A stretch of DNA of 64,000 nt from Tenericutes bacterium MO-XQ (GCA_002838185.1 CP017948.1:620001-684000); one strand, 5' to 3'. Positions 37,302-46,906 are shown, numbered from the stretch's first letter. Notes: generated from the sequence alone by a model not told the origin. Numbers and translations: made by a program.

Positions 37302-37844
37302 ATGGATATTGATACTATCATTTTTGAAAATAGAAAAAAGCTAAATTTAACTCAAACAGATTTAGCTGATAAACTAGGTGTTTCTGGCAAAACAGTATCT
37401 AGATGGGAAAAAGGAATATCTACACCAGATGTCTATTCATTAAAAAAGATGTCAGAGGTTTTGAATATACCAATGAGTACTTTTTATGATGAGATTAATA
37501 AGTTAGATGTGACATCGCCTACAATAAATGTGAGATCTATTAATCGTTATATGAGCAACACAATCATTTCAATTTGTATGCTGTTAGTAAGTTTCTTATT
37601 TTTATCAATTGTATTAAGCTATGAATCAGAGAGTTCTACCTTTATAGATATTATAGGTATTATTGGATTGACACTGATTATTCTATCCGTTACACTGTTC
37701 ATCATTTCTTATATTAGTTTTTATAATGACATCAAATATAGCAATATGCTAAAAACATATAAGAAACACCTTTTTATTTATTTGGCTATTTACTTGGCTT
37801 TATTATTGCCATTAATTATTTTTTTAATCGTATCAGCTATTTAA
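37302..37844 (+). CDS. XRE-type HTH protein with membrane domain
   Basis: Residues 1-62 are an XRE helix-turn-helix (TQTDLADKLGVSGKTVSRWE) and the C-terminal part has three hydrophobic segments (about 86-108, 116-140, 155-178). Such membrane-linked regulators are common in Firmicutes accessory DNA. It has its own leader with a GGGAG ribosome site. The target is unknown. Confidence 0.8.
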   Translation: MDIDTIIFENRKKLNLTQTDLADKLGVSGKTVSRWEKGISTPDVYSLKKMSEVLNIPMSTFYDEINKLDVTSPTINVRSINRYMSNTIISICMLLVSFLFLSIVLSYESESSTFIDIIGIIGLTLIILSVTLFIISYISFYNDIKYSNMLKTYKKHLFIYLAIYLALLLPLIIFLIVSAI

Positions 37845-37849
37845 GTTGA

Positions 37850-38015
37850 TCTTAATATATGGTGAGCGAGATTAGATATAAACTCATTAACTTGTTCTTG
37901 TAGAAAATGAAATATGAACTTTTAGCATCATTTATAGTAAAGTTAGTCTAGAGGTTGTAGTAAAGTTAGTATAGAGGTTATCAAAAACAGTGATAAAGTC
38001 CATAATGACAAGACA
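37850..38015 (+). repeat. A-type module A3 (short form)
   Basis: The upstream part (ATATGGTGAGCGAGAT) is shared only with A6. Two TTAGT(C/A)TAGAGG motifs lie 23 bp apart, and the end is AATGACAAGACA. Confidence 0.85.
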
Positions 38016-38195
38016 TATTGAAAGCACCAATCCATTAAGATGAATGCATTTCTGAAAAACCTAAATGAATCAAAAGAAAAACTTAAAGACTGGGACAAAT
38101 ATGTATGGATGCTTATGGTTGAAAGTGCAGTTGTTCATAGAGATACAAGCATTACATTCAAATTGAAAAACGGAAGAGAAATTAAAGCAACATAA
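38016..38195 (+). pseudogene. Large serine recombinase C-terminal fragment
   Basis: The frame SIKMNAFLKNLNESKEKL followed by VVHRDTSITFKLKNGREI is the typical tail of Firmicute large serine recombinases. It abuts the end of module A3 with no start codon of its own domain. Confidence 0.8.
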
Positions 38196-38222
38196 GTCGT
38201 TAGAAATCTAGCGGCTTTTTGT
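38195..38222 (+). terminator. Terminator after the recombinase tail
   Basis: AGTCGTTAGA pairs with TCTAGCGGCT (including G-U pairs), followed by T residues. Confidence 0.75.
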
Positions 38223-38285
38223 ATTTTTATAATTAAAGAAATGTGTTATAATTTTATTTAAGAGGATATCTAGGGGGAACACATC

Positions 38286-38792
38286 ATGGATAACTACAAA
38301 GTTGCGATAAACGGAACGAAGTTAGCTGCACAGATTCTAGGTATAGATACGCCTGATGTGCAGTTTTTTTATAACAAAGATTTAACTGGTAAAGGAATCA
38401 ATTCCATCTTTCTAAAAGAAGACTACATTATAGCATTTAATGAAGAGTGGGTAGAACAAGCAAATCCAATGGAGATTCAGGTTACTTGTTTTCATGAGAG
38501 CAGACATGCATTTCAATGGAAATGTATAAACGAAGATGGTCCATCCAATGTAGAATTAAGTACACTTCAGATTTGGAAAAAGGAAATGAATGAGTACAGT
38601 CAACCTACAAAAAAAGACATTCCAGAAGAGGAATATCTTATGCAGGAAATTGAGATTGATGCTATTGCATTTGCACATAAAATGATGTTGGAGCATTTTG
38701 GTCTGAAGACTGGGATACCAAATATTATTGAAAAAGAGATCCAACAAATATTAATGAAAGACGTGATAAGTGATGAGCAAAAAGACTTATAG
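38286..38792 (+). CDS. Small HExxH metalloprotease-like protein
   Basis: The 168-residue protein has CFHESRHAFQW (HExxH) and a later EIEIDAIAFAHKMM segment that could supply the third zinc ligand, as in phage- and plasmid-borne ImmA-like or SprT-like peptidases. No signal peptide is seen. It has its own promoter-like region (TTATAATTTT at about 38244) and ribosome site (GGGGG). Confidence 0.6.
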   Translation: MDNYKVAINGTKLAAQILGIDTPDVQFFYNKDLTGKGINSIFLKEDYIIAFNEEWVEQANPMEIQVTCFHESRHAFQWKCINEDGPSNVELSTLQIWKKEMNEYSQPTKKDIPEEEYLMQEIEIDAIAFAHKMMLEHFGLKTGIPNIIEKEIQQILMKDVISDEQKDL

Positions 38793-38840
38793 AGATATAA
38801 ATATTAAGTTGAAAACTTCTAAGGATGCCTCTTAAACTAT

Positions 38841-39263
38841 TTGAATGAATATAAACACCAGTACGAATATATTAGAGTTTCTGAACACGAGAATTATGAA
38901 GTGTGTTTTGAATTGACATGGCAACAACATAGTGAACCGTTTACTCAATATTACTTTATGGGGAACATTGTTGATGATCATTTAGTTGGGAAGATAGTCG
39001 ATCCTAAAAAGAATAAAGATAGAGTTAAAAGGAAAACGACTATAAAAGAAAAAGTTGAAATGTTAGGCATTATTGCCTTCTTGTTAGCGATAATAATTGG
39101 GGCTCCATTTGGTATTGGATTTGCTATTTCAAGAAATTATATCATATCTGCGACCATTGGGATACTTCCATTACTAATTATGATATTGTTTTCAATCTTC
39201 GGAAAAGGAAATATTCCTGTACATGTAAAAAATATTGAGGACTTAGTTAACAATGCAAGATAA
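38841..39263 (+). CDS. Hypothetical membrane protein
   Basis: The 140-residue frame has a polar first half and two hydrophobic segments (about 76-95 and 100-122). The TTG start has no clear ribosome site, so the gene may be 5'-truncated or decayed. The family is unknown. A 24-codon ORF (39254-39328, MQDKENKLVVVPGWKLSK) overlaps its end and couples to the next start. Confidence 0.4.
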   Translation: MNEYKHQYEYIRVSEHENYEVCFELTWQQHSEPFTQYYFMGNIVDDHLVGKIVDPKKNKDRVKRKTTIKEKVEMLGIIAFLLAIIIGAPFGIGFAISRNYIISATIGILPLLIMILFSIFGKGNIPVHVKNIEDLVNNAR

Positions 39264-39326
39264 AGAAAACAAACTGGTAGTTGTACCTGGTTGGAAACTA
39301 AGTAAAATCATAGGAGATGATGTATA

Positions 39327-39478
39327 ATGGAATGGATTTTTAGAGGGATAGGATTATTGGCAATTCTATTTGTTGTAAAAACAATACTAAATAAAACAAC
39401 GAATAGGAAAACTGAAGATGAGTTTGTCATTAGATTACCTTACAAATTGAAGGAGTTAGGTATTTCCTTAACACTAAA
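39327..39478 (+). pseudogene. 5' fragment of a membrane-protein gene, cut by module C5
   Basis: The frame starts MEWIFRGIGLLAILFVV and continues DEFVIRLPYKLKELGISL, matching the N-terminal part of the protein at 19071. It ends where module C5 begins. AGGAG precedes the ATG, and the upstream mini-ORF ends in the overlapping TAATG. Confidence 0.7.
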
Positions 39479-39573
39479 CAAAGCCATAATTTAGGGGTGC
39501 GTAAAAATCGAGTAGGGGTGCGCAAATTCTTACTTGGGGTGCGTATTTGTATTAAAATAGGTTACACAACCCA
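39479..39573 (+). repeat. C-type module C5
   Basis: Three GGGTGCG motifs at 39495, 39516 and 39537 are 21 bp apart, followed by TTGTATTAAAATAGG and TTACACAACCCA. It truncates the gene before it. Confidence 0.9.
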
Positions 39574-39611
39574 GTTTCTCTAGATCCCATGATGATACGT
39601 AGGAGGTATTA

Positions 39612-40055
39612 ATGAAGATCAAGACATTTATATATGACATTGTTTTAGTAATAGTCATTTCGATTTTAGTAATAATGCTGTTTCCAAAATACTATGATAG
39701 TTACACTTATTACATTAAATTATATAGAGAATTAGAACAATCAACAGATTTATTGAAATCTGCTTACTGGTATCAATCAGTTAGTTTTATGATCGTTGCA
39801 TTAGGTTTTTCCATGTATACTTTACTGTCTTTGATAAGTGGATTACTCCTTAAATATAATGATAGAAAATTTAGTCTAGTTTTTATTTTAATAACGGTTT
39901 TTATCATATTAGTTATCATCCTAAGCACTTACTTTTTTGGAACTTCTATTAATGCTCATACAATATTAATTGTTTTTAATACTTTGATTTCGATTTGTTT
40001 AGCAGTGACCCATTCCATAATGAGTTATTTTAATAATAAGAAACTATTAAAGTAG
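39612..40055 (+). CDS. Hypothetical four-helix membrane protein
   Basis: The 147-residue protein has about four hydrophobic segments (8-28, 55-80, 90-112, 118-140) and no recognisable motif. It starts 38 bases after module C5 with AGGAGGT in front of the ATG. Function unknown. Confidence 0.5.
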   Translation: MKIKTFIYDIVLVIVISILVIMLFPKYYDSYTYYIKLYRELEQSTDLLKSAYWYQSVSFMIVALGFSMYTLLSLISGLLLKYNDRKFSLVFILITVFIILVIILSTYFFGTSINAHTILIVFNTLISICLAVTHSIMSYFNNKKLLK

Positions 40056-40234
40056 TTAAAAAAGTAATGAGTGAATGCTATATAACTATTATCTATTGAG
40101 GTTTAAACCAAATATTCATTGAACACTTCTAAATATGTTGTAAAGTTTTAAAAAAAATGTTAAATTATTTTATATTTATTTAATAAAAGGTTCTTAGTCA
40201 GAGTTAAATATAAAGAATAAGTGAATCTATCAAT

Positions 40235-40270
40235 AAGGTGTTCAACATAAAAAAGTTGAATGCCTTTTTC
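40235..40270 (+). terminator. Intrinsic terminator
   Basis: AAGGTGTTCAAC pairs with GTTGAATGCCTT (one mismatch), followed by T residues. About 180 bases separate it from the nearest complete gene. Confidence 0.7.
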
Positions 40271-40304
40271 CTTTAACTCATCATCGTATAATTCTTATTT
40301 TCTG

Positions 40305-40370
40305 AAATGGACAAACCTAATTAGACAAACAATTATGTTTTTTTTATAGTATAATTGTAATACACAGTTG
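40305..40370 (+). repeat. Partial A-type module (internal part only)
   Basis: It contains GGACAAACCTAATTAGACAA and TATAGTATAATTGTAAT as in full A modules but lacks the TTAGTCTAGAGG motifs and the terminal core. Confidence 0.7.
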
Positions 40371-40485
40371 TTGTGGATTGGTATGGAAATTAAGCAGTGG
40401 GTTATGATACCAATATAAACGTCTAATGCAAAAATAGAATGAAGCACTTAAAACAAGGCATAAAAATATATAAAAACACTTATAA

Positions 40486-40825
40486 ATATGTTTCTTTGAT
40501 TTTTCTGTGCTTGTGTGTATAAACATAAAAATGGTCAATTTGATGTTTCTTGAGTACACACAACACCCTATTTTCGAGCAATATGGTGCACTCAACGCAG
40601 ATTGAATGTGACAACATATTATTAAAAGTGACGGAAAATGGACAAACCTAATTGGACAAACAATTATGCTGTTTTTATGGTATAATTGTAATAAACAGGG
40701 ATTACTTTATAACCTATCAAAAAATGAACTTTTAGCATTATTTATAGTAAAGTTAGTCTATAGGTTGTAGTAAAGTTAGTCTAGAGGTTATCAAAAACAG
40801 TGATAAAGTCCATAATGACAAGACA
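40486..40825 (+). repeat. A-type module A4 (long form)
   Basis: Close to A1 over its whole length, including the GTGTGTATAAACATAAAA hairpin half. Two TTAGTCTA(T/G)AGG motifs lie 23 bp apart and the end is AATGACAAGACA. Confidence 0.9.
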
Positions 40826-41212
40826 CATTTTATAGATGAATGTACTTAATATCTCTGAATCAAGTTCATCGATGACTAAATTCTTTTTACCTAAAATCTC
40901 ACCTATTTTATCCATACGTTTTTTGGTATCATAATTTTTTACGTGTTCAAGTTCAAGCTTGTTAATCTCTGCTGTTAGAACTTTAAGTCGATCCGAGTAT
41001 TCTCTATACTTGGTATTAAATATTGATTCTGGAATATCTGGTTTTTTTACCTTTGTATCAATTAGATTGGATAATGCTATTTCGTTTTCGTCTCTTTCTA
41101 ATGTTAACTTTTCAATGATACTTTCAACATCATCAACCTTGATGGTTGATTTAATTACCTTTTGAATGGTTGTCATGATATCCAGATCTTTTAAGAAGAC
41201 TTTGTATTTACG
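40826..41212 (-). pseudogene. Serine recombinase fragment cut at module A4
   Basis: The minus-strand frame KVFLKDLDIMTTIQKVIKST continues with a long coiled coil (LKVLTAEINKLELEHVK) and ends DELDSEILSTFIYKM, the pre-C-terminal region of large serine recombinases. It is open to about 41212 on the 5' side and then enters module A4. The catalytic domain and zinc ribbon are missing. Unlike the other fragments it keeps a middle part and points left. Confidence 0.65.
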
Positions 41213-41330
41213 TCAATAAAGTGGATATAAAGAGAAAGCATCCTCGGGACATGATACAATATTATTGACAGTTAGATTAGATATAATGTGTACACTGAAT
41301 TAAACAACTAAAATAAGAAAGGTAAAACAT

Positions 41331-42971
41331 ATGAAAAAGTATGAAGCAGTTATTCAAGGTATGACATGTGATGCCTGTGAAATCCATGTAGAAAAAGCTT
41401 TAGGGTCTATAGAAGTTAAAATCATTGATGTTGATTATAAAACAGGAGTTGTTCAATTTGTCTCAACTGAAAGCATTTCTTTTAAAGATGTTGAATTGGC
41501 ATTGAGTAAAACACCATATTATTTGAAATCTGTACATGAAGAGAATCATATAGCACAAGACAGCACATCCAATAAAAAAGATTTTGATTTAATTATTATT
41601 GGATCAGGCAGTGCTGCTTTTTCTGCAGCAATTAAGGCTAAAGAATATGGTAAGACGGTAGCAATTATAGAACGGGATACGATTGGAGGCACATGTGTTA
41701 ACGTTGGATGTGTGCCATCAAAAACCATGATTCGTGCAGGTTATATAAATCAATTTTCAAAGAGCCACAATTTTCAAGGATTAAATATATCATCAAACGA
41801 GGTAAATTTTGAACAACTGATTGACCAAAAGAATCATTTAGTTGACCAGTTAAGACAAAAAAAATATATAAACTTACTAGATGTTTATCAAATTGAACTT
41901 ATTAAAGGACACGCAAGATTTATCAATAGTAGTCAAATTTCAGTCAATAACAACGTTTATACTGCAGATAAATACTTGATTGCGACAGGTTCTAAGCCTG
42001 TGATTCCCAATATAAAGGGGTTAGATCAGGTTAATTATTTGACCAGTACTACATTACTAGAATTAAAAAAAACACCTAAAAGTATTGTTATTATCGGATC
42101 TGGATATATTGCACTAGAACTCGGGCAAATGTTAAAAAATTTGGGATCAAAAGTTACTTTTTTAAGAAGAAGCCATTATTTATTAAAAGAGTATGATTCA
42201 GAAATATCGATTAAAATGGAGGAAATACTAAAGACTGATGGTATTGAATTGATCAATGATATTTCTTATGACAAAGTTGAAAAGAACCAGGATTTGATTC
42301 AGATTCATTTCACAAAAAACAACGAGAAAACATATTTAGAAAGTGAAGCACTACTCGTTGCAGCCGGACGTACTCCTAGTACAGAAGATTTGAATCTTGA
42401 TTTAGCTGGAGTTAAACTTGGTGATACAAACGAGATATTAATTAACGATTTCGGTGTAACTAGCAATGAAAATATTTATGCAGCTGGTGATGTCACTGGT
42501 GGTCCTATGTTTGTATACGTTGCAGCTTATCAAGGTGGAGTAGTTATGGATAACGCATTTGGTAATGTTAAAAAGAAGATAGATTTGAGATATGTGCCTA
42601 GTGTCATATTCACGACGCCCTCAATCGCATCTGTTGGCTACACTGAACATGAAGCAAACAGGCTAGGATACTCAACAGTTTCACGAACAATTGATTTAGA
42701 AATGGTGCCAAGAGCACTCGTCAATCATGACACTAGGGGTCTTTTCAAAATTGTTGTTGATCAAGCAACTAACAAAATTATAGGTGTACATATTTTGGCT
42801 GAGGATGCTGGTGAGATCATTTACTCAGCCACATTGGCCATCAAATTCGGATTAACGATTCAAGATTTAAAAGATACGATGGTTCCATATCTAACCATGT
42901 CAGAAGGACTTAAGTTAGCAATCCTCTCGCTTGAAAAAGATGTTTCTCATTTATCTTGTTGTGCAGTTTAA
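41331..42971 (+). CDS. merA: Mercuric reductase with N-terminal metal-binding domain
   Basis: The 546-residue flavoprotein has an HMA domain with GMTCDAC (residues 10-16), the redox-active GGTCVNVGCVPSK near 120, FAD/NAD glycine motifs (IIGSGSAAFSA, IIGSGYIALELG) and the C-terminal vicinal pair SCCAV that passes Hg(II) to the active site. This set is diagnostic for MerA, which reduces Hg(II) to Hg(0) with NADPH. No merR, merT or merB is nearby. Confidence 0.92.
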   Translation: MKKYEAVIQGMTCDACEIHVEKALGSIEVKIIDVDYKTGVVQFVSTESISFKDVELALSKTPYYLKSVHEENHIAQDSTSNKKDFDLIIIGSGSAAFSAAIKAKEYGKTVAIIERDTIGGTCVNVGCVPSKTMIRAGYINQFSKSHNFQGLNISSNEVNFEQLIDQKNHLVDQLRQKKYINLLDVYQIELIKGHARFINSSQISVNNNVYTADKYLIATGSKPVIPNIKGLDQVNYLTSTTLLELKKTPKSIVIIGSGYIALELGQMLKNLGSKVTFLRRSHYLLKEYDSEISIKMEEILKTDGIELINDISYDKVEKNQDLIQIHFTKNNEKTYLESEALLVAAGRTPSTEDLNLDLAGVKLGDTNEILINDFGVTSNENIYAAGDVTGGPMFVYVAAYQGGVVMDNAFGNVKKKIDLRYVPSVIFTTPSIASVGYTEHEANRLGYSTVSRTIDLEMVPRALVNHDTRGLFKIVVDQATNKIIGVHILAEDAGEIIYSATLAIKFGLTIQDLKDTMVPYLTMSEGLKLAILSLEKDVSHLSCCAV

Positions 42972-43042
42972 TCATTAATTAGGCAGAACTGAATTGGTAT
43001 ATATAAGACTTATTCAATAGTTGCTTTCGATTATCCTCTTGG

Positions 43043-43075
43043 TAAAGCTATAATTTTAGGGTGCTAAATTGTTTT
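43043..43075 (+). repeat. C-type remnant C6
   Basis: It holds one GGGTGCTAA motif after AAGCTATAATTTT, as at the left of other C modules, but no further motif or right arm. Confidence 0.6.
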
Positions 43076-43089
43076 ATCATCGATTACCT

Positions 43090-43542
43090 TAAACAGTTAA
43101 GTAAAGGGGATTTATACCCTATAAATCAATCTTTTGATGTAGAAATCAACGATGGTACTTTGATCTAATAATTTAATAGTAAAAATCAAAAAATATGTTT
43201 CTTTGGTATTATAGACGGTTTTCAACCATGTAAGGGGAAACATATTTTAGCCGTTTTTGATGTTACTTCAATACACACAAGGTTGATTTTGCAAGCAATT
43301 TGGTTTTTTCAACGCAGATTGAATGAGACAGCATATTATTAAAAGTGACGGAAAATGGACAAACCTAATTGGACAAATAACTATGCTGTTTTTATAGTAT
43401 AATTGTAATAATCAGTTATATCGTTATGACTTATCAAAATATGAACTTTTAGCATTATTTATAGTAAAGTTAGTCTATAGCTTGTAGTAAAGTTAGTCTA
43501 GAGGTTATCAAAAACAGTGATAAAGTCCATAATGACAAGACA
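43090..43542 (+). repeat. A-type module A5 (long form)
   Basis: It matches A2 along its length, including the ACCCTATAAA start and the CAACCATGTAAGG hairpin region. Two TTAGTCTA motifs lie 23 bp apart, and it ends AATGACAAGACA. A terminator hairpin follows (43554-43584). Confidence 0.85.
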
Positions 43543-43553
43543 TATAACAAGCA

Positions 43554-43584
43554 TAGGTTTGATACAAAGGTATCGGACCTTTTT
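43554..43584 (+). terminator. Hairpin with T-run after A5
   Basis: GGTTTGATAC pairs with GTATCGGACC around four bases and is followed by T residues. The GGTTTGATAC half resembles the left end of long C modules. Confidence 0.7.
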
Positions 43585-43689
43585 CTTTTGAATAAAGGTG
43601 ATTTTCTCCCTATTTTCAGGATTTTAAACTACTTATTAATCCTGAAACCAAGGATTATAATACTAATTTAATAAGTGACTAACTAATAA

Positions 43690-43742
43690 CTCACACGATT
43701 ACTCAATGATTTACACGTTTACACAACACTTTACACGATTGC
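43690..43742 (+). repeat. D-type motif array D2
   Basis: ACACGATT, ACACGTTT and ACACGATT start at 43693, 43713 and 43733, exactly 20 bp apart. Confidence 0.75.
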
Positions 43743-43823
43743 CCATAATAATGAAAGTGTTAATCGAAAAAGGTTCTTAATCCGCCAATTTCCACCAGGA
43801 TGGATTTCAACTCCTCATACAAA

Positions 43824-43860
43824 AATACCACCTAGAGCTATCCTCTAAGTGGTTTTCTTT
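43824..43860 (+). terminator. Intrinsic terminator of a lost gene
   Basis: ACCACCTAGAG pairs with CTCTAAGTGGT, followed by a T-rich tract. No gene precedes it within 850 bases. Confidence 0.75.
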
Positions 43861-43935
43861 TTATACAGTGTTAATATTTGACGGTTACTCAAAATATGCT
43901 AAAAGTAAGGATAAAACTGGAGAGCATAATAGATG

Positions 43936-43970
43936 CGTACACGATTTGATTGAATTTTACACGATTACAT
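43936..43970 (+). repeat. D-type motif pair D3
   Basis: ACACGATT occurs at 43939 and 43959, 20 bp apart, shortly before the IS256 left end. Confidence 0.65.
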
Positions 43971-44025
43971 TTACAGTGGATTGGTATGAATATGAACGAT
44001 TAATACTCTCTGTTTAAAAATCACA

Positions 44026-45392
44026 TAGTGTAAAATATTTTGTGTAAATGAAAAACTGAATAAAATTTAAAAAGGAATCTCACTTTAGTATAATAGAGTT
44101 GTCGAAAAACCACTATACAAAGGAGATCCCTCATGAATGATTTTACAACAGAACTCTTTAAAACGCTACTCGAAGGTAAAGATATCACAGAAATTTTTAG
44201 ATATCATGTCGAATGTGCAGTCAATCAACTGCTTCAATACGAGCTCAGAGAATTTCTTGACTATGATAAATATGATCGTAAAGGATTCAACTCAGGTAAT
44301 AGCCGAAACGGCTATTATGAACGCACCTTGAAGACTCAATACGGTGACTTAATCTTAAAGATACCAAGAGATAGAACCGGTGAGTTTGAGAATCAGACCC
44401 TTACACCTTATAAGAGACAGAACGACACCGTTGAATCGATGATTATTCATCTCTATTCAAACGGGATGACAACTGAAGAAATATCACGCATCATCGAGAA
44501 AATGTATGGCCATCACTACACCAAACAGACGGTTTCTAACATTACAGCTGCAGTGGTAGGAGATATCCAAGCATTTAATCATAGAGTATTATCTAAACGC
44601 TATGCTGTAATTTATCTAGATGCTACCTACATACCTGTAAGACGTGATACGGTCACTAAAGAAGCTTTATACTTCGCTTTAGGAATCACACCCGAAGGGT
44701 ATAAAGAAATCCTTTCATACAGCCTATTTCCAACCGAATCTGCGCATAACTGGGAGATTATCTTATCCGATTTGAGAAGCCGTGGTGCTGAGGAATCCTT
44801 GCTGTTTGTCACGGATGGTCTTACAGGGATTAAAGATGCGATCTCAAATGTGTTCCCTAAAGCTAAACACCAATCATGCTGGGTTCATTTGGCTAGAAAT
44901 GTAAGTCATGCTGTAAGAGTGAAAGATAGATCTGAAGTGTTAAATGATCTAAAGACGGTCTACACTCAAGAGTCAGTGGAAACTGCTGAAGAAAAACTTG
45001 ATACATTCATACAAACGTGGCATAAGAAATATCCTAAAGTAACAGAAAGATTCAAGAATAATCCATCTCTATTTACCTTTTTGTCTTTCCCAAAACCGAT
45101 TAGGGCGTCAATCTATACGACCAATCTGATTGAGGGTTTCAATAAGCATTTAAAACGTTATACAAAGCGTAAGGAACAGTTTCCCAATGAGGATTCACTC
45201 ATCAGATTCATCGGTACTTATGCAGGTGACTACAATCAAAGATTCCAAATGAGAATCCATAAGGGATTTAAGCTTGTCACTGCAGAACTGAATGAAATGT
45301 TCAATTAAGCATCGCGCTCAAAAATCTAAAAGCACTAAAGAGAGTTCTTAATACTTTAATTCAATTCATTTACACAAAATTCTTGACACTAC
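44026..45392 (+). mobile_element. IS256-family insertion sequence
   Basis: The left end TAGTGTAAAATATTTTGTGT and the right end complementary to TAGTGTCAAGAATTTTGTGT are inverted repeats that continue into TAAATGAA. One transposase gene fills the element. I see no clear 8-9 bp target duplication. Confidence 0.85.
44133..45308 (+). CDS. IS256-family (Mutator-like) transposase
   Basis: The 391-residue protein has the family pattern: an N-terminal region with RNGYYERTLKTQYGDL, first Asp in IYLDATYIPV, second Asp in FVTDGLTGIKDAI, the CWVHLARN motif and the Glu in TTNLIEGFNKHLKR. It looks intact. Confidence 0.92.
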   Translation: MNDFTTELFKTLLEGKDITEIFRYHVECAVNQLLQYELREFLDYDKYDRKGFNSGNSRNGYYERTLKTQYGDLILKIPRDRTGEFENQTLTPYKRQNDTVESMIIHLYSNGMTTEEISRIIEKMYGHHYTKQTVSNITAAVVGDIQAFNHRVLSKRYAVIYLDATYIPVRRDTVTKEALYFALGITPEGYKEILSYSLFPTESAHNWEIILSDLRSRGAEESLLFVTDGLTGIKDAISNVFPKAKHQSCWVHLARNVSHAVRVKDRSEVLNDLKTVYTQESVETAEEKLDTFIQTWHKKYPKVTERFKNNPSLFTFLSFPKPIRASIYTTNLIEGFNKHLKRYTKRKEQFPNEDSLIRFIGTYAGDYNQRFQMRIHKGFKLVTAELNEMFN

Positions 45393-45464
45393 CCTTAGAA
45401 TTCGCTTATACTAATAGAGATACATAAATATACTCACACCCAAAATGAGATGAGGTACTTTCTC

Positions 45465-46316
45465 ATGAATACGATTGAACTTTTTAACTTCTACTATTTT
45501 TTATATATAGGTATACTCATATGTATGACGTTTGTTATTTCTCTATTTTTGGATAACCAATCCTTAAGATTTAAAAAAGGATTTATTCTTGGTTTAATCA
45601 TCTTCAATTTTGTCATTCATTTTTTGAAGATATTCATTTATCCATATACACTTATAGATCATGTATGGACAAAGGTCACTTTTGAAAATATTTCAGCTGC
45701 GACGATTTTACTTTTTCCATATTTATATGTATCAAAAAACAAAACATTAAAAGACTATATGATCATCATTGGTCTTTCTGCAGGCCTCATACCTCTGATT
45801 TATCCAGCAGATGCTATGTCAACAATGTTTAATGGCACGATTCATATTGGTGAAAGACCTGTATTTATGCTAGAAAACATAAGGTTTTATACAGCACATT
45901 ATATATTGTTCTTAGTCGCATTTTTAATGCTAAGATATAACATCCATATCGTCTCATTTAAAAGAGCTCTAAAAATACCCTTGATATTTATCGGTGTTTT
46001 AGTGTTATTATTCATCAATGAACTTTTGATTACATACTTTGGTGGTGTCCCTTTTGAGGATCTCTTTGATCCTAATAAAAGAAATCCATCCATGATTTTT
46101 GGTATCAAGGATGGATATGAAGAAATTAGTGTGCTTTTAAAGGTGTTTGTCCCAAAATTTATGGAAATAACTCACCCAGTTTACGGATTTACTTTTTTAG
46201 TACCAGTCATATGGTTAATGATACCACTTTATATTTATGGAAGTATGATTATCATTTTGTTTTATGTGATTATAGATAGGAAAAATCTTATAACCTGGAT
46301 AAAAAAGTCAAGATAA
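45465..46316 (+). CDS. YwaF-like integral membrane protein
   Basis: The protein of about 283 residues has six to seven hydrophobic segments and the layout of the TIGR02206/YwaF family, including an early PLHLC-type region replaced here by a plainer stretch. Function is unknown. The ATG at 45465 follows GATGAGGT; the upstream ATG at 45450 overlaps that site. It may be chromosomal material between IS elements. Confidence 0.6.
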   Translation: MNTIELFNFYYFLYIGILICMTFVISLFLDNQSLRFKKGFILGLIIFNFVIHFLKIFIYPYTLIDHVWTKVTFENISAATILLFPYLYVSKNKTLKDYMIIIGLSAGLIPLIYPADAMSTMFNGTIHIGERPVFMLENIRFYTAHYILFLVAFLMLRYNIHIVSFKRALKIPLIFIGVLVLLFINELLITYFGGVPFEDLFDPNKRNPSMIFGIKDGYEEISVLLKVFVPKFMEITHPVYGFTFLVPVIWLMIPLYIYGSMIIILFYVIIDRKNLITWIKKSR

Positions 46317-46328
46317 TGTGTTACTTTC

Positions 46329-46758
46329 TTATTTTGCTGCTTTGATGACAGCTTTAGAAATATATGTCGCGACTTTTTTATTGAATATATTAGGAATAAT
46401 GTACGTTTCAGTAAGATCTTCTTTTTTAATAATACGTGCTAAAGCTTTGCAGGCAGCAATTTTCATGTCATCTGTGATGTCTTTAACTCTGGCTTCTAGT
46501 GCACCTTTGAATATGCCTGGAAAGACTAAAGCATTATTGATTTGGTTAGGTTGATTAGATGCTCCAGTTCCAACGATTCTAGCACCAGCTTCTAAAGCTA
46601 ATTCTCTTGTGATTTCAGGTATTGGATTAGCAAGTGGAAAAACAATAGCATCAATAGACATAGAAGCAATCATATCCTTAGAAACGATATTGCCTGCTGA
46701 GACACCAATAAATACATCAGCATTATTAAGGGCATCCTTTAGTAAACCTTGTTTATTG
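46329..46758 (-). pseudogene. Malic enzyme C-terminal fragment
   Basis: The frame NADVFIGVSAGNIVSKDMI continues with FPLANPIPEI, VGTGASNQPNQINNALVFPG and IFKGALEARV, all typical of the NAD-binding half of NAD(P)-malic enzyme. The N-terminal two thirds are missing; the cut is at an IS3 fragment. It is a piece of central metabolism stranded in the island. Confidence 0.85.
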
Positions 46759-46906
46759 TTTTGATATGTGTTCCTCTAATATCATTTTAACAATCTTAAG
46801 CTTAAAGTCAGTTGTATAGTGATTTGTCATCTTTTTTCTCCTTGTCTTAATTATATTATACATCATTATCTACAAAGGGGGGGAGCGTGTCCTGTTTTTT
46901 CATAGC
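46759..46906 (-). mobile_element. IS3 left-end fragment
   Basis: On the minus strand the left end TGCTATGAAAAAACAGGACA leads to a ribosome site (AAGGAG) and the first codons of orfA (MTNHYTTDFKLKIVKMILEE), near identical in layout to the intact element at 22198. It is cut where the malic enzyme fragment begins. Confidence 0.8.

Noticed and set aside
40781-40825. C-terminal residues of the minus-strand recombinase frame read from module A4
   Set aside because: The final residues are module sequence read backwards, so the recombinase homology stops at 40826.
46318-46554. Plus-strand ORF after the YwaF-like gene
   Set aside because: It is the antisense of a clear malic enzyme fragment on the minus strand.
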